Notes under the pieces: model-generated
What the model was told of the DNA's origin: nothing
What the model saw: the letters and a program-made list of their open reading frames with translations, nothing else
Database searches by the model: none
Part shown: piece after piece, positions 36,051 through 45,857 of the stretch
Layout: each line of letters begins with the position of its first letter
How positions within the stretch are numbered: position 1 is the stretch's first letter
Program-made: the position numbers and the translations under genes
NCBI RefSeq assembly: GCF_013394655.1
Contig: NZ_CP053351.1
Location: forward strand, 1,240,001 to 1,304,000
DNA: 64,000 nt
Source: Winogradskyella schleiferi
Lineage (GTDB): Bacteria; Bacteroidota; Bacteroidia; Flavobacteriales; Flavobacteriaceae
Direction: 5' to 3'

Positions 36051-38612
36051 ATGGCAGAAGGAGAAAAACTCATTCCAATTAACATTGAAGATGAAATGAA
36101 ATCGGCTTACATTGATTATTCAATGTCGGTCATTGTGTCACGTGCGTTACCAGATGTAAGAGATGGATTAAAGCCGGTTCACAGACGTGTACTTTATGGT
36201 ATGCATGAACTAGGTATTAGAGCAAATTCGGCACATAAAAAATCAGCAAGAATAGTTGGTGAAGTTTTAGGTAAGTATCATCCGCATGGTGATACCTCGG
36301 TTTATGACACTATGGTACGTATGGCTCAGGAGTGGAGTTTACGTTACATGTTAGTCGATGGCCAAGGGAATTTTGGTTCTGTAGATGGCGATAGTCCAGC
36401 GGCAATGCGATATACTGAAGCGCGTATGCGTAAAATATCTGAGGACATGTTGGCAGATATTGATAAGGAAACCGTAGATCATAAATTAAATTTTGATGAT
36501 ACTTTAGAAGAACCTACCGTTCTTCCAACACGTATTCCAGGACTTTTAGTTAACGGTGCTTCTGGTATCGCTGTGGGTATGGCAACCAATATGCCACCAC
36601 ATAATTTAACTGAAGTTGTTAATGGAACCATCGCCTATATTGAAAATAATGATATAGAGATTGACGAATTAATGCAACACATTAAAGCTCCAGATTTTCC
36701 GACAGGTGGAACAATCTATGGTTATGATGGCGTTAAGGAAGCTTTCCATACAGGTCGTGGACGTATTGTAATGCGCGGAAAAGCGAATATTGAAGAAGTA
36801 CAAGGCAGGGAATGTATTATTGTAACAGAGATTCCTTATCAAGTGAACAAAGCAGACATGATTAAGAAAACTGCGGACTTGGTAAACGAAAAGAAAATGG
36901 ATGGTATTGCCTCTATTCGTGATGAATCGGATAGAAATGGTATGCGTATTGTTTATGTTTTGAAGCGTGACGCAATTCCTAATATTGTTCTCAATAAACT
37001 ATATAAGTACTCTGCTTTACAGACGTCTTTTAGTGTTAATAATATAGCACTAGTGAAAGGCCGTCCGCAATTGTTGAATTTAAAAGAATTAATTCATTAT
37101 TTCGTAGAGCATAGGCATGAGGTTGTTGTAAGACGTACCACCTATGAATTGCGTAAAGCTGAAGAGCGCGCACATATTTTAGAAGGCTTAATTATAGCTT
37201 CAGATAATATTGATGAGGTTATTAAAATTATTCGTGCATCTTCTAATGCCGATGAAGCGCGTAATAATTTAATTGAACGCTTTAAATTGTCTGAGATTCA
37301 GGCAAAAGCTATTGTTGAGATGCGTTTGCGTCAGTTAACAGGCTTAGAGCAGGATAAATTACGTGCTGAGTATGAGGAGATCATGAAAACGATCATTGAC
37401 CTTAAAGATATTTTGGAAAAGAAAGACCGCCGAATGGCTATTATAAAAGAAGAGCTTGAGGTTGTTAGGGAAAAATATGGAGATGAGCGTCGTTCTATAA
37501 TTGAATATGCCGGAGGAGACTTGAGCATTGAAGATATGATTCCAGATGAGCAAGTGGTTATTACCATTTCCCATGCAGGTTATATAAAACGTACATCACT
37601 TACGGAATACAAAACCCAGCATAGAGGAGGTGTTGGACAAAAAGCTTCGACCACTCGTAATGAAGATTTCTTAGAGCATTTATTTGTAGGTACCAATCAT
37701 CAATATATGTTGTTCTTTACGCAAAAAGGAAAATGTTTCTGGATGCGAGTTTATGAAATTCCAGAGGGATCAAAAACGTCTAAAGGTAGAGCGATTCAGA
37801 ATCTCATAAATATTGAGCAAGATGATAAGGTTATGGCTTTCATTTGTACGCAAGATTTAAAAGATGAAGATTATATTAATAGTCACTATGTCATCATGGC
37901 GACTAAGAAAGGCCAGGTTAAGAAAACCTCTTTAGAGCAGTATTCCAGACCAAGATCTAATGGAATCAACGCCATTACTATTAAGGAAGATGATGTTTTA
38001 TTGGAAGCGAAGTTAACAACTGGAGAAAGCCAAGTAATGTTGGCCTTGAAATCTGGTAAAGCCATTCGTTTTGAAGAAGCCAAGACAAGACCAATGGGGA
38101 GAAATGCTTCTGGTGTTCGTGGTATTCGACTTCAAAATGAAAAAACAGACGAAGTTATAGGTATGATCGCTGTTGATGATATGGAAAGCAATATCCTTGT
38201 CGTTTCTGAGAATGGCTATGGGAAACGTTCAAGTTTAGAAGATTACAGAATTACCAATAGAGGCGGAAAAGGTGTAAAAACCATTTCTATTACAGAAAAA
38301 ACAGGTAACTTAGTATCAATTAAAAATGTGACCGACGAAGACGATTTAATGATTATCAATAAATCTGGTATTGCGATTCGTATGGCAGTAGCCGATTTGC
38401 GTGTTATGGGAAGAGCTACGCAAGGGGTTAAATTAATAAACCTGAAAGGAAACGATTCTATTGCTGCGGTTGCAAAAGTAATGAAGGATGAAGAAGACGA
38501 TATCGAAGATATAATCTCTGAAGAAATTATAGATTCCGAATCAACTGATAGTCAAGACTCTAATGAAGATGGCACGGCTATTGATGAAGATGACACTGAA
38601 ACTGAAAACTAA
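36051..38612 (+). CDS. gyrA: DNA gyrase subunit A
   Basis: Breakage-reunion subunit of DNA gyrase. The 853 residues contain the winged-helix core ([23 protein letters not shown]), catalytic Tyr121 in [10 protein letters not shown], and a C-terminal six-bladed pinwheel. The quinolone pocket reads GDTSVYD, so the E. coli Ser83 equivalent is Thr82 and the Asp87 equivalent is kept. The GyrA box is degenerate (QHRGGVG, about 523-529, against QRRGGKG in E. coli), and a second RGGKG lies near 737. The C terminus is a long acidic tail ([12 protein letters not shown] and onward). The TPR gene follows 29 bp downstream and is probably co-transcribed. Confidence 0.95.
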   Translation: MAEGEKLIPINIEDEMKSAYIDYSMSVIVSRALPDVRDGLKPVHRRVLYGMHELGIRANSAHKKSARIVGEVLGKYHPHGDTSVYDTMVRMAQEWSLRYMLVDGQGNFGSVDGDSPAAMRYTEARMRKISEDMLADIDKETVDHKLNFDDTLEEPTVLPTRIPGLLVNGASGIAVGMATNMPPHNLTEVVNGTIAYIENNDIEIDELMQHIKAPDFPTGGTIYGYDGVKEAFHTGRGRIVMRGKANIEEVQGRECIIVTEIPYQVNKADMIKKTADLVNEKKMDGIASIRDESDRNGMRIVYVLKRDAIPNIVLNKLYKYSALQTSFSVNNIALVKGRPQLLNLKELIHYFVEHRHEVVVRRTTYELRKAEERAHILEGLIIASDNIDEVIKIIRASSNADEARNNLIERFKLSEIQAKAIVEMRLRQLTGLEQDKLRAEYEEIMKTIIDLKDILEKKDRRMAIIKEELEVVREKYGDERRSIIEYAGGDLSIEDMIPDEQVVITISHAGYIKRTSLTEYKTQHRGGVGQKASTTRNEDFLEHLFVGTNHQYMLFFTQKGKCFWMRVYEIPEGSKTSKGRAIQNLINIEQDDKVMAFICTQDLKDEDYINSHYVIMATKKGQVKKTSLEQYSRPRSNGINAITIKEDDVLLEAKLTTGESQVMLALKSGKAIRFEEAKTRPMGRNASGVRGIRLQNEKTDEVIGMIAVDDMESNILVVSENGYGKRSSLEDYRITNRGGKGVKTISITEKTGNLVSIKNVTDEDDLMIINKSGIAIRMAVADLRVMGRATQGVKLINLKGNDSIAAVAKVMKDEEDDIEDIISEEIIDSESTDSQDSNEDGTAIDEDDTETEN

Positions 38613-38641
38613 AAATTAATAACAAAAACTATTATTACAAG

Positions 38642-39928
38642 ATGAAAAAATTAATGACATTAGTGCTTCTAGTAGCTGTAGCGTCAATGTCCTTTGCACA
38701 GAAAAAAGAGCTAAAGGAAGTTGAAAAAGCACTTAAAAATTCGAATTTTGCAGATGCCAAATCAGCAGTTTCTGCAGCGGAAGCCTTAATGGGAGATATG
38801 GACGATAAGTCTAAAGCGAAGTTCTATCTCTTAAAAGCACAAGCATTGTATGCCAATGGCGCAGGTACAGGTGCTAACATTGACGAAGCGATTGAAAGCT
38901 TAGACAAATTGAAAACGCTAGAGTCCGAAATGGGAAAATTGAAATATACCAAAGAAGCAAACGATATGACTGCTGAAATGGTAAATACGTTTTTAACCAA
39001 GGCTAACGATGCTTTTACAGAAAATAAATATAAAGCTGCGGCAAAAGGTTTTGAAAGGGTTTATAGAATGTCTCCTAAGGATACATTATACCTGTATTAT
39101 GCAGCTTCAGCAGCTGTCTCAGAACCCGATTATGATACCGCTTTAGATTATTACATTCAACTTAAAAACTTGGGTTATGACGGTGGAGAAATGGTATATT
39201 ATGCTACTAATGTAGAGACAAATGAAGAAGAAAGTTTTAGGGATAAAGCATCTAGAGACCTATCAGTAAAAGCAAAAATGCATTCTGATCCGAAAGATGA
39301 AAAAGCCGAATCTAAAAAAGCGGAAATTGTGAAGAATATCGCTTTAATCTATGTCTCTCAAGGAGAGGATGAAAAGGCTTTGGGTGCTATGGCAGATGCT
39401 AGGGCAGAAAATCCGGACGATCTAGGTTTATTATTGTCAGAAGCGAATGTATATCTTAAAATGGGTAATACAGAAAAATTTAAAATTTTGATGGAAGAAG
39501 CAACTCAAAAGGATCCAAACAATGCTGAGTTGCAATATAACCTTGGTGTTTTAGCTGCAGAAGCTGGAAACCAGGAAGATGCCATTAAATATTATGAAAA
39601 AGCTATTGCTATCGACCCCAATCATGTAGATTCGTACAATAATATTGCGGTTGTTATACTGGAAGGTGAAGCAAATGTTGTTGAAGAAATGAACAATTTA
39701 GGTACAAGTGCCGCAGATAATAAAAAGTACGATGAGTTAAAAAAACAGCGTACTGAAATTTATGAAGAAGCAATACCTTACTTGATAAAAGCACTAGATT
39801 TAAAAGAAACCAATCTTAATGCAGCTATGACTTTGATGAATATCTATAGTGCATTGGGTGAAACAGATAAGTTTAAGGCAATGAAAGCTAGAGTTGAAGC
39901 TATGCAAAGTTCAGCTGAAGGAAATTAA
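38642..39928 (+). CDS. Exported tetratricopeptide repeat protein
   Basis: A 428-residue protein with a signal peptide ending near VASMSFAQ. It is almost all helical. The clearest TPR units are LQYNLGVLAAEAGNQEDAIKYYEKAIAIDPNHVDSYNNIAV (about 298-340); earlier degenerate units span about 25-290. TPRs make protein-binding scaffolds; in the periplasm this could serve envelope assembly or protein secretion. It follows gyrA closely and ends at a terminator, so it is probably in the same transcript, without an obvious functional link. Partner unknown. Confidence 0.85.
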   Translation: MKKLMTLVLLVAVASMSFAQKKELKEVEKALKNSNFADAKSAVSAAEALMGDMDDKSKAKFYLLKAQALYANGAGTGANIDEAIESLDKLKTLESEMGKLKYTKEANDMTAEMVNTFLTKANDAFTENKYKAAAKGFERVYRMSPKDTLYLYYAASAAVSEPDYDTALDYYIQLKNLGYDGGEMVYYATNVETNEEESFRDKASRDLSVKAKMHSDPKDEKAESKKAEIVKNIALIYVSQGEDEKALGAMADARAENPDDLGLLLSEANVYLKMGNTEKFKILMEEATQKDPNNAELQYNLGVLAAEAGNQEDAIKYYEKAIAIDPNHVDSYNNIAVVILEGEANVVEEMNNLGTSAADNKKYDELKKQRTEIYEEAIPYLIKALDLKETNLNAAMTLMNIYSALGETDKFKAMKARVEAMQSSAEGN

Positions 39929-39956
39929 TTATTCGTAGAAATAAATATAATTTGAG

Positions 39957-39990
39957 ATCGTCTAAAAAGAAATTTTTAGACGATTTTTTT
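39957..39990 (+). terminator. Terminator after the TPR gene
   Basis: Twelve-bp stem ATCGTCTAAAAA/TTTTTAGACGAT with a four-base loop and a T run. It abuts the stop codon of the convergent NlpC/P60 gene at 39989 and may serve both. Confidence 0.88.
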
Positions 39991-40738
39991 ATACAATCTT
40001 TTTAATAACTCTCAGTCTATGAGTATGTGTGTTTTTCTCAATATTATAAATGCCGCTATGGTCTAATCGGTCAATTCTTACCTTACCATGTGCGTGAATG
40101 ATATAATTATCTTCCATGATAATGCCTACATGCGTAATGTTGCCTTCTACATTATCAAAAAAAGCCAAATCACCTGGTTCGCTTTCTTCAATAAAACTTA
40201 AGGCCTCACCTTGTGTAGCTTGTTCGGAAGCGTCCCTAAACAGTTTATAACCATTTAGTTTGTAGACCATTTGCGTAAAACCGGAACAATCAATTCCAAA
40301 AGGTGTTTTTCCACCCCATAAATATGGCGCGTTCAAAAATAAAAACGACGAATTGATAATATTTTCCTTTGCCCTTTTTGAAGTTACTGCAATGCCATCA
40401 AATTGATGATTTAATAAACTCAAACCATTCAAATCTGATCCTACAGGAATAGGGTAAAGGTTATTTGAATCGTCCGAAACAAATTCAATTAAATCTTTGG
40501 AAAGGTTAATTTCTGATTTATCAAGGTCATTATAATTAAGCTCTTCAATTTCTTGATATTGCTTATTATCAATCCAACCTTCATAATTATCAAATGCAAA
40601 ACGAATACGACTCCACTTTTTTCGTTGTTCAAGCACTTTGAAAAAATCTCCATACAATGCTTGCGTTACCATTTCACTGGTATCGTTGGGTTCTAATCGT
40701 ATAGGTACAATCCCTAGATTGCAAATGCCGTATTGCAT
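39989..40738 (-). CDS. C40 family (NlpC/P60) cell-wall peptidase with SH3-like N-terminal region
   Basis: Cysteine peptidase likely to cut murein peptides. The 249 residues start with an SH3b-like region (about 1-60, including VLEQRKKWSRIRFAFDNYEGWI), followed by the NlpC/P60 domain (about 125-249) with Cys151 in FGIDCSGFTQMV and His203 in GNITHVGIIM. A polar third residue (His or Asn) is probably HAHGKVR downstream. There is no clear signal peptide, so it may act on recycled peptides in the cytosol, like the dipeptidyl-peptidase VI class. It is 9 bp from the thiolase gene upstream on the same strand. Confidence 0.87.
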   Translation of the reverse strand: MQYGICNLGIVPIRLEPNDTSEMVTQALYGDFFKVLEQRKKWSRIRFAFDNYEGWIDNKQYQEIEELNYNDLDKSEINLSKDLIEFVSDDSNNLYPIPVGSDLNGLSLLNHQFDGIAVTSKRAKENIINSSFLFLNAPYLWGGKTPFGIDCSGFTQMVYKLNGYKLFRDASEQATQGEALSFIEESEPGDLAFFDNVEGNITHVGIIMEDNYIIHAHGKVRIDRLDHSGIYNIEKNTHTHRLRVIKKIV

Positions 40739-40747
40739 AACGTTAGG

Positions 40748-41926
40748 TTAAGCGCGTTCTATTACCATTGCAGAAGCGCCACCACCACCATTACAAATAG
40801 CTGCAGCACCTAGTTTGGCATCATTTTGATGTAACACATTGATTAATGTCACAAGAATTCTTGCACCAGAACATCCTAGCGGATGACCCAACGAAACGGC
40901 TCCTCCATTAACATTGACTTTACTGTCGTCCAATCCTAAAATTTTCATATTCGCCAAGCCAACGACTGAAAATGCTTCATTAAATTCAAAATAATCAACA
41001 GCATCTAATTCCATATTTGCTTTTTTCAATGCTTTAGGTAATGCTTTAGCTGGTGCGGTTGTAAACCATTTAGGTTCGGTAGCAGCATCTGCATAACTTT
41101 TTATGGTCGCCAAAGGAGTTAAACCTAATTCTTCAGCTTTTTCCCTGCTCATTAAAACCAAGGCAGCTGCGCCATCATTTATAGTTGAGGCATTTGCTGC
41201 AGTTACTGTCCCATCCTTAGTAAACGCAGGACGTAAAGCAGGAATTTTTTCCATTTTTACATTGGTGTATTCTTCATCTCTATCAACAATTGTAGGTTCG
41301 CCTCTACGTTGAGGAACTTCAACGGCAATGACTTCATCTTTAAATTTACCATCGTCCCAAGCGGCTTTGGAGCGTTCGTATGATTGAACAGCAAAAGCAT
41401 CTTGGTCCTCTCTAGAGAATTTATATTCAGTAGCACAGGCATCTGCACAAACTCCCATGGCATTTTTATCATAAGCATCAACTAATCCGTCCTTTTGCAT
41501 GCCATCTTCCAGTGTTGCAGGTCCGAATTTTGTTCCAGTCCTAGCGTGATAATAATGTGGAATCAAACTCATGTTTTCCATACCACCAGCAACAATAATT
41601 TCAGCATCGCCTAATTGAATAGCTTGTGCCGCTTGCATCACAGCCTTCATCCCAGAGGCGCAGACTTTGTTTATTGTGGTACAGGGCACTGTATCTGGAA
41701 TACCAGCATAAATTGCAGCTTGCCGCGCAGGTGCCTGACCAGTACCAGCTTGTACGACATTTCCCATGAGAACTTCATCAACCATTTCAGGTTTCAAATT
41801 AATCTTATCTAAAGCTCCTTTGATGGCTGCAGCACCTAATCGTGGAGCAGGTACTGTAGATAAACTTCCTAAAAAACTTCCTATGGGTGTTCTAACGGCT
41901 GAAACGATAACGACGTCCTTATTCAT
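40748..41926 (-). CDS. Acetyl-CoA C-acyltransferase (thiolase)
   Basis: Thiolase acting on acyl-CoA (3-ketoacyl-CoA cleavage or acetoacetyl-CoA condensation). The 392 residues have the nucleophile Cys89 in INKVCASGMKAV, His348 in GHPLGCSGAR, and Cys378 in AAICNGGGGAS, so all three catalytic residues are present. The family includes acetyl-CoA acetyltransferase (AtoB/PhaA) and beta-oxidation thiolase (FadA). The sequence does not decide between them, and no other fatty-acid genes are adjacent. It is probably read together with the NlpC/P60 gene 9 bp downstream. Confidence 0.92.
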   Translation of the reverse strand: MNKDVVIVSAVRTPIGSFLGSLSTVPAPRLGAAAIKGALDKINLKPEMVDEVLMGNVVQAGTGQAPARQAAIYAGIPDTVPCTTINKVCASGMKAVMQAAQAIQLGDAEIIVAGGMENMSLIPHYYHARTGTKFGPATLEDGMQKDGLVDAYDKNAMGVCADACATEYKFSREDQDAFAVQSYERSKAAWDDGKFKDEVIAVEVPQRRGEPTIVDRDEEYTNVKMEKIPALRPAFTKDGTVTAANASTINDGAAALVLMSREKAEELGLTPLATIKSYADAATEPKWFTTAPAKALPKALKKANMELDAVDYFEFNEAFSVVGLANMKILGLDDSKVNVNGGAVSLGHPLGCSGARILVTLINVLHQNDAKLGAAAICNGGGGASAMVIERA

Positions 41927-42040
41927 TGTGCGTATGTTTGATGTTATTTGCTGCGAAATTAAACATTTTTTGAGAGATTTTAGAATGTATTAATGATATT
42001 AGCAGTCTAAAAATCTAATATTTACTACATTTGATTGTAT

Positions 42041-44092
42041 ATGAATGTATTCCTTAATAAATGGTATAAGAATCATGCTTTGGTCTATAAGATCCTATTG
42101 TTCTTAGTGACCACCTTGTTTATAGTCTATTTGTTTCCTAAAACAGGGAAATTCAGGTACTCTTTTGAAAAAGGCAAGCCTTGGCAGTCTGAAAATTTAT
42201 ATGCGCCTTTTAATTTTGCGATAAAAAAATCCAACGCTGAAATAGAAAAAGAAAAAGCTGAAATAGAAAATCAAAGTCCCTTATATTTTGAAGTGTCAAC
42301 AGACATAGAAGCTGAAGTTCTATCTGAGTATTCTGAAGTATTTAATCAAGTATTTGTAGATTCAATTGACTATAATTTTAAAAAGCAGACTTTATATGAT
42401 AAAGGTAAATCATTAGTCAATAAACTGTATGCAACAGGAATTTTAGATTTAGATTATAGCTATGATGATGATCGATCTGTGATTTTAGCAACTTCCAATA
42501 AAGTTCAGAAAGAATTACAATATGGAAGTTTATATGAGTTAAGCGAATTACGTCGAATCTTTGAAAAAGATTTAGATAATTCATTGTCTGAAGACGTTAA
42601 GGTGAAAATGATATCGATTTTTTTCGATGTTATTAAACCAAACATAAAACTAAATAAGAGTTTAAGTGAAAAAGCACTTGAAGAAGAGCTGTCACGACTT
42701 TCACTAACCAGAGGTCGTGTTGAAAAAGACCAACTTATAGTTTCCAAGGGGCAAGTTATTGAAGCAGACCAGTATGATATTTTAAGCTCCCTAAAATCTG
42801 AATATGAGTCTCAAGTTTGGAACTCAGCAAATTATAATTGGGTGCTGGTTGCCTATACATTGCTCGTGGCATTGGCTCTTTTAATGCTCCTGTTGTTTCT
42901 TAGAAAATATAGATTAGAAGTTTTTTTGAATAATATTAAAGTCACATTTATATTTTTCAATATTGCTTTAATGATATTGCTAACCACTTTGGTTATTAAT
43001 TATAATTCCCAATACATCTATGTGGTGCCATTGTGTATTTTGCCTTTGGTGCTAAAAGCTTTTTTTGATGCCAGACTAGGTTTGTTTGCCCATGTACTGA
43101 CCGTTTTACTCTTAGGATTTGTGGTGCCGAATAGTTATGAATATATGTTTCTTCAAATTATTGCAGGAATGGTGACTATTTTAACGGTGTCCGAGTTATA
43201 CAAAAGAGCTAATTTATTTATTTCAGTAGGTCAAATAACATTTATATATATCATTGCCTATTTTGCTTTTTTTGTTATTCACGAAGGACAATTAACCGGC
43301 TTGAAATTGGAGACATTCGGTCTATTCATATTGTGCGGTTTGGCAACACTTTTTGTTCAGCCTTTAATATATATATATGAAAAGATTTTTGGACTTGTAT
43401 CGGATGTTTCCCTTTTAGAACTTTCAGATACAAATACAAAATTATTGAAGGAGCTATCCAACAAAGCTCCGGGAACATTTCATCACTCCTTAAATGTCGC
43501 CAACTTAGCAGAAGCTTCAGCTAATGAAATAGGAGCTAATGCTATGTTGATTAGGGTAGGAGCGTTATATCATGATATAGGTAAGATGAATAACCCTACA
43601 TATTTTACCGAAAATCAGAGTACAGGAATTAATCCGCATGATGAGTTATCGAGTAAGGAAAGTGCAAAAATTATCGTAGATCATGTTATAAAAGGTATCG
43701 AGACCGCTAAAAAATATAATCTACCCGATCGTGTAATAGATTTTATAAGAACCCATCACGGCACAAGTTTGGTTTACTATTTCTATATGAAAGAAAAAGC
43801 TGAGAATGAAAATGTGGACATTAATGATTTTAAATATCCTGGACCAAAACCATTTAGTAAAGAAACGGCCATATTAATGATGTGCGATAGTGTAGAAGCA
43901 GCATCAAAAAGTTTAAAAGAACCTACAAGTACAAAGATTAATGATTTTGTTGAAAATATCATCAATAAACAAATGGAAAGCGGTCAATTTTTGAATGCCA
44001 ATATCACGTTTAAAGAAATACAATCTATAAAGAAAGTACTTAAGCATAAATTGGCCAATATTTATCATTTGAGGATTGAGTATCCTGAATAA
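42041..44092 (+). CDS. 7TM-HD family phosphohydrolase (PgpH-like)
   Basis: Membrane protein that by homology degrades a cyclic dinucleotide; PgpH in Firmicutes hydrolyses c-di-AMP. The 684 residues carry an N-terminal membrane helix (about 15-32), an extracytoplasmic 7TMR-HDED-type domain (about 35-260), a run of about seven transmembrane helices (about 270-450), then a cytosolic HD domain with HHSLNVANLAEA, YHDIGKM and RTHHGTS. I take the ATG at 42041 as start; an in-frame TTG at 42035 would add two residues. A TACATTTG box at 42026-42033 resembles a -7 element but sits very close to the start. The leftward tRNA operon's terminator follows. Confidence 0.88.
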   Translation: MNVFLNKWYKNHALVYKILLFLVTTLFIVYLFPKTGKFRYSFEKGKPWQSENLYAPFNFAIKKSNAEIEKEKAEIENQSPLYFEVSTDIEAEVLSEYSEVFNQVFVDSIDYNFKKQTLYDKGKSLVNKLYATGILDLDYSYDDDRSVILATSNKVQKELQYGSLYELSELRRIFEKDLDNSLSEDVKVKMISIFFDVIKPNIKLNKSLSEKALEEELSRLSLTRGRVEKDQLIVSKGQVIEADQYDILSSLKSEYESQVWNSANYNWVLVAYTLLVALALLMLLLFLRKYRLEVFLNNIKVTFIFFNIALMILLTTLVINYNSQYIYVVPLCILPLVLKAFFDARLGLFAHVLTVLLLGFVVPNSYEYMFLQIIAGMVTILTVSELYKRANLFISVGQITFIYIIAYFAFFVIHEGQLTGLKLETFGLFILCGLATLFVQPLIYIYEKIFGLVSDVSLLELSDTNTKLLKELSNKAPGTFHHSLNVANLAEASANEIGANAMLIRVGALYHDIGKMNNPTYFTENQSTGINPHDELSSKESAKIIVDHVIKGIETAKKYNLPDRVIDFIRTHHGTSLVYYFYMKEKAENENVDINDFKYPGPKPFSKETAILMMCDSVEAASKSLKEPTSTKINDFVENIINKQMESGQFLNANITFKEIQSIKKVLKHKLANIYHLRIEYPE

Positions 44093-44098
44093 AAACAC

Positions 44099-44130
44099 AA
44101 AAAAGCCTCACTATTTCTAGTGAGGCTTTC
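44099..44130 (-). terminator. Terminator of the tRNA operon
   Basis: Minus-strand stem GCCTCACTA/TAGTGAGGC with loop GAAA, followed by a T run (TTTTTTGTGTTTTT), directly after tRNA-Arg. It probably also stops transcription of the convergent 7TM-HD gene from the other side. Confidence 0.88.
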
Positions 44131-44132
44131 TG

Positions 44133-44206
<74 letters not shown>

Positions 44207-44240
44207 ATTTAGAGTAAAACTCCAAAAATCCAATAAAAAG

Positions 44241-44315
44241 TCGGGGTGGCAGGATTCGAACCTGCGGCCTCCACGTCCCAAACGTGGCGCGATAACCGGG
44301 CTACGCTACACCCCG
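44241..44315 (-). tRNA. tRNA-Pro (TGG)
   Basis: Cloverleaf of 75 bases on the minus strand: acceptor CGGGGTG/CACCCCG, D arm with GTAGCCCGG, anticodon loop TTTGGGA with anticodon TGG. CCA is not encoded. Middle member of the three-tRNA transcript. Confidence 0.93.
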
Positions 44316-44367
44316 AAAATTGATTATCTTAATATTACTTGCAGTCGCATAAGCTGCAGTAAATTTG

Positions 44368-44456
44368 CGGAGAGACAGGGATTCGAACCCTGGGTAAGTG
44401 TTTCCACCTACGACGATTTAGCAAACCGCTCCTTTCGGCCACTCAGGCACCTCTCC
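44368..44456 (-). tRNA. tRNA-Ser (GCT)
   Basis: Long-variable-arm tRNA of 89 bases on the minus strand: acceptor GGAGAGG/TCTCTCC, anticodon loop TTGCTAA with anticodon GCT (AGC and AGT codons), variable arm GTAGGTGGAAACACTTAC. CCA is not encoded. First tRNA of the transcript, 35 bases downstream of a textbook promoter box. Confidence 0.93.
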
Positions 44457-44831
44457 AATATGTATAAGAACATTCCTTTAAATGCGGATGCAAATGTAAC
44501 GCAACATTTTAAAGAACGCAACAATTTTTTTGAGTTTTTTATAAAAACAACGCGAATATTTTTCCAGATATTATTAAGTATATATTTATCAGACTAATAT
44601 CTGAGTTTTATTCAGTTTTTAGATACTTTTAAGGCGGTTAATAAGACTATTAGCTTAGGCCTTTCTTACTATTACGATTTCATAAATATTTTTCAAGACG
44701 AATTGATCTGGAAGTTCCCAAGACGGTCTATTAAATCATGGATATAATTTCAAATGTGCTAAAATTTAACTTTAATTTACTAATAAAGCTGTCACTTTTT
44801 TAATAGCTTGTAAGAGTTATAAATAAAATGC
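44457..44831. other. 375-bp divergent region between the tRNA operon and the repair operon
   Basis: Besides the leftward tRNA promoter at 44491-44521 I see no gene, strong hairpin or repeat here. The rightward promoter for the exonuclease-ligase-helicase genes must lie in this AT-rich stretch, but no clean consensus stands out. Confidence 0.5.
44491..44521 (-). promoter_or_regulatory. Bacteroidetes-type promoter of the tRNA operon
   Basis: On the minus strand, TTG (44521-44519), 20 bases, then TACATTTG (44498-44491), an excellent match to TTG/TAnnTTTG. Transcription would start about 25-30 bases before tRNA-Ser. Confidence 0.75.
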
Positions 44832-45857
44832 ATGCAGCTCATAAAATTCACAAAAAAAGGTATTTACTGTCCACAAGGTAAATTCTTTTTAGACCCTTGG
44901 TTTCCTGTTGATTATGCCATCATTTCCCATGGGCATGCAGATCATGCACGTTGGGGAATGAAGCACTATTTATGCCAGGATGATTCCAAAGCGATTTTAC
45001 AACATCGTATAGGATCTGATATTAAGATTGAAAGTTTAGGTTATGAAGCGCCCTTGCTAATCAATGGTGTAAAAGTGAGCTTTCATCCAGCTGGTCATGT
45101 CATTGGTTCTGCTCAAATCCGACTGGAATACAAAGGATATGTCGTTGTATTTTCTGGTGACTATAAAACACAACCCGATTTTATTTCAACACCATTTGAA
45201 CCCATAAAATGTAACACCTTTATAACTGAAAGTACTTTTGGATTGCCTATTTATAATTGGAAAAGCGAAAAAGAACTTCAAACAGAATTACAAGAATGGG
45301 TGGAAAATAATAAGGCCAATAATCGAACGTCTGTCTTTCTGGGTTATTCTTTGGGAAAAGCACAACGCTTAATGTCTTTGTTAGAGGGATTAGATGAAAT
45401 TTATGTGCATTCTGCGATTTATAATTTGAATGAAGCGATTTCAAATTCTGGAATTCGATTACCAAAAACGACCTTAATTACGAATGACTTTGATAAAAAA
45501 GCACTTCAAAATAAAATAGTTATTATGCCACCTGGATTGCTAGGTTCCAAATTATTGAAACGTGTTCCAAATGTAGCTACTGCCATTTGTTCTGGATGGA
45601 TGCAAATTAGAGGGAATAGACGTTGGCAATCCGTAGATGCTGGTTTTGCAGTGAGCGATCATGCGGATTGGAATGGTTTGTTGTCAGCCGTTAAAGCGAC
45701 TGAGGCAGAACAAGTTTATGTGACTCATGGCTCGCAAGCTATTTTTTCGAAATATTTGAATGAAATAGGAATTAAAGCCCATGAACTCAAAACCGATTTC
45801 GGAGAGGAAGCTATGGCAAAAGCGGAGCAAGAATCTGAAAAAAAAGTTGAAGCATGA
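44832..45857 (+). CDS. Ligase-associated DNA exonuclease (metallo-beta-lactamase fold)
   Basis: Predicted DNA exonuclease of the beta-CASP-like MBL family, found beside an ATP-dependent DNA ligase. The 341 residues show the metal motif SHGHADHARW (His33, His35, Asp37, His38), a later His in FHPAGHVIGSAQI, the Asp in VFSGDYK, and SDHADWNGLL near the C terminus, so the metal site is complete. It overlaps the ligase gene by 4 bp (ATGA). In the four-gene Pseudomonas cluster that I recall, this protein is called Exo. Its precise DNA substrate here is unknown. Confidence 0.92.
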   Translation: MQLIKFTKKGIYCPQGKFFLDPWFPVDYAIISHGHADHARWGMKHYLCQDDSKAILQHRIGSDIKIESLGYEAPLLINGVKVSFHPAGHVIGSAQIRLEYKGYVVVFSGDYKTQPDFISTPFEPIKCNTFITESTFGLPIYNWKSEKELQTELQEWVENNKANNRTSVFLGYSLGKAQRLMSLLEGLDEIYVHSAIYNLNEAISNSGIRLPKTTLITNDFDKKALQNKIVIMPPGLLGSKLLKRVPNVATAICSGWMQIRGNRRWQSVDAGFAVSDHADWNGLLSAVKATEAEQVYVTHGSQAIFSKYLNEIGIKAHELKTDFGEEAMAKAEQESEKKVEA

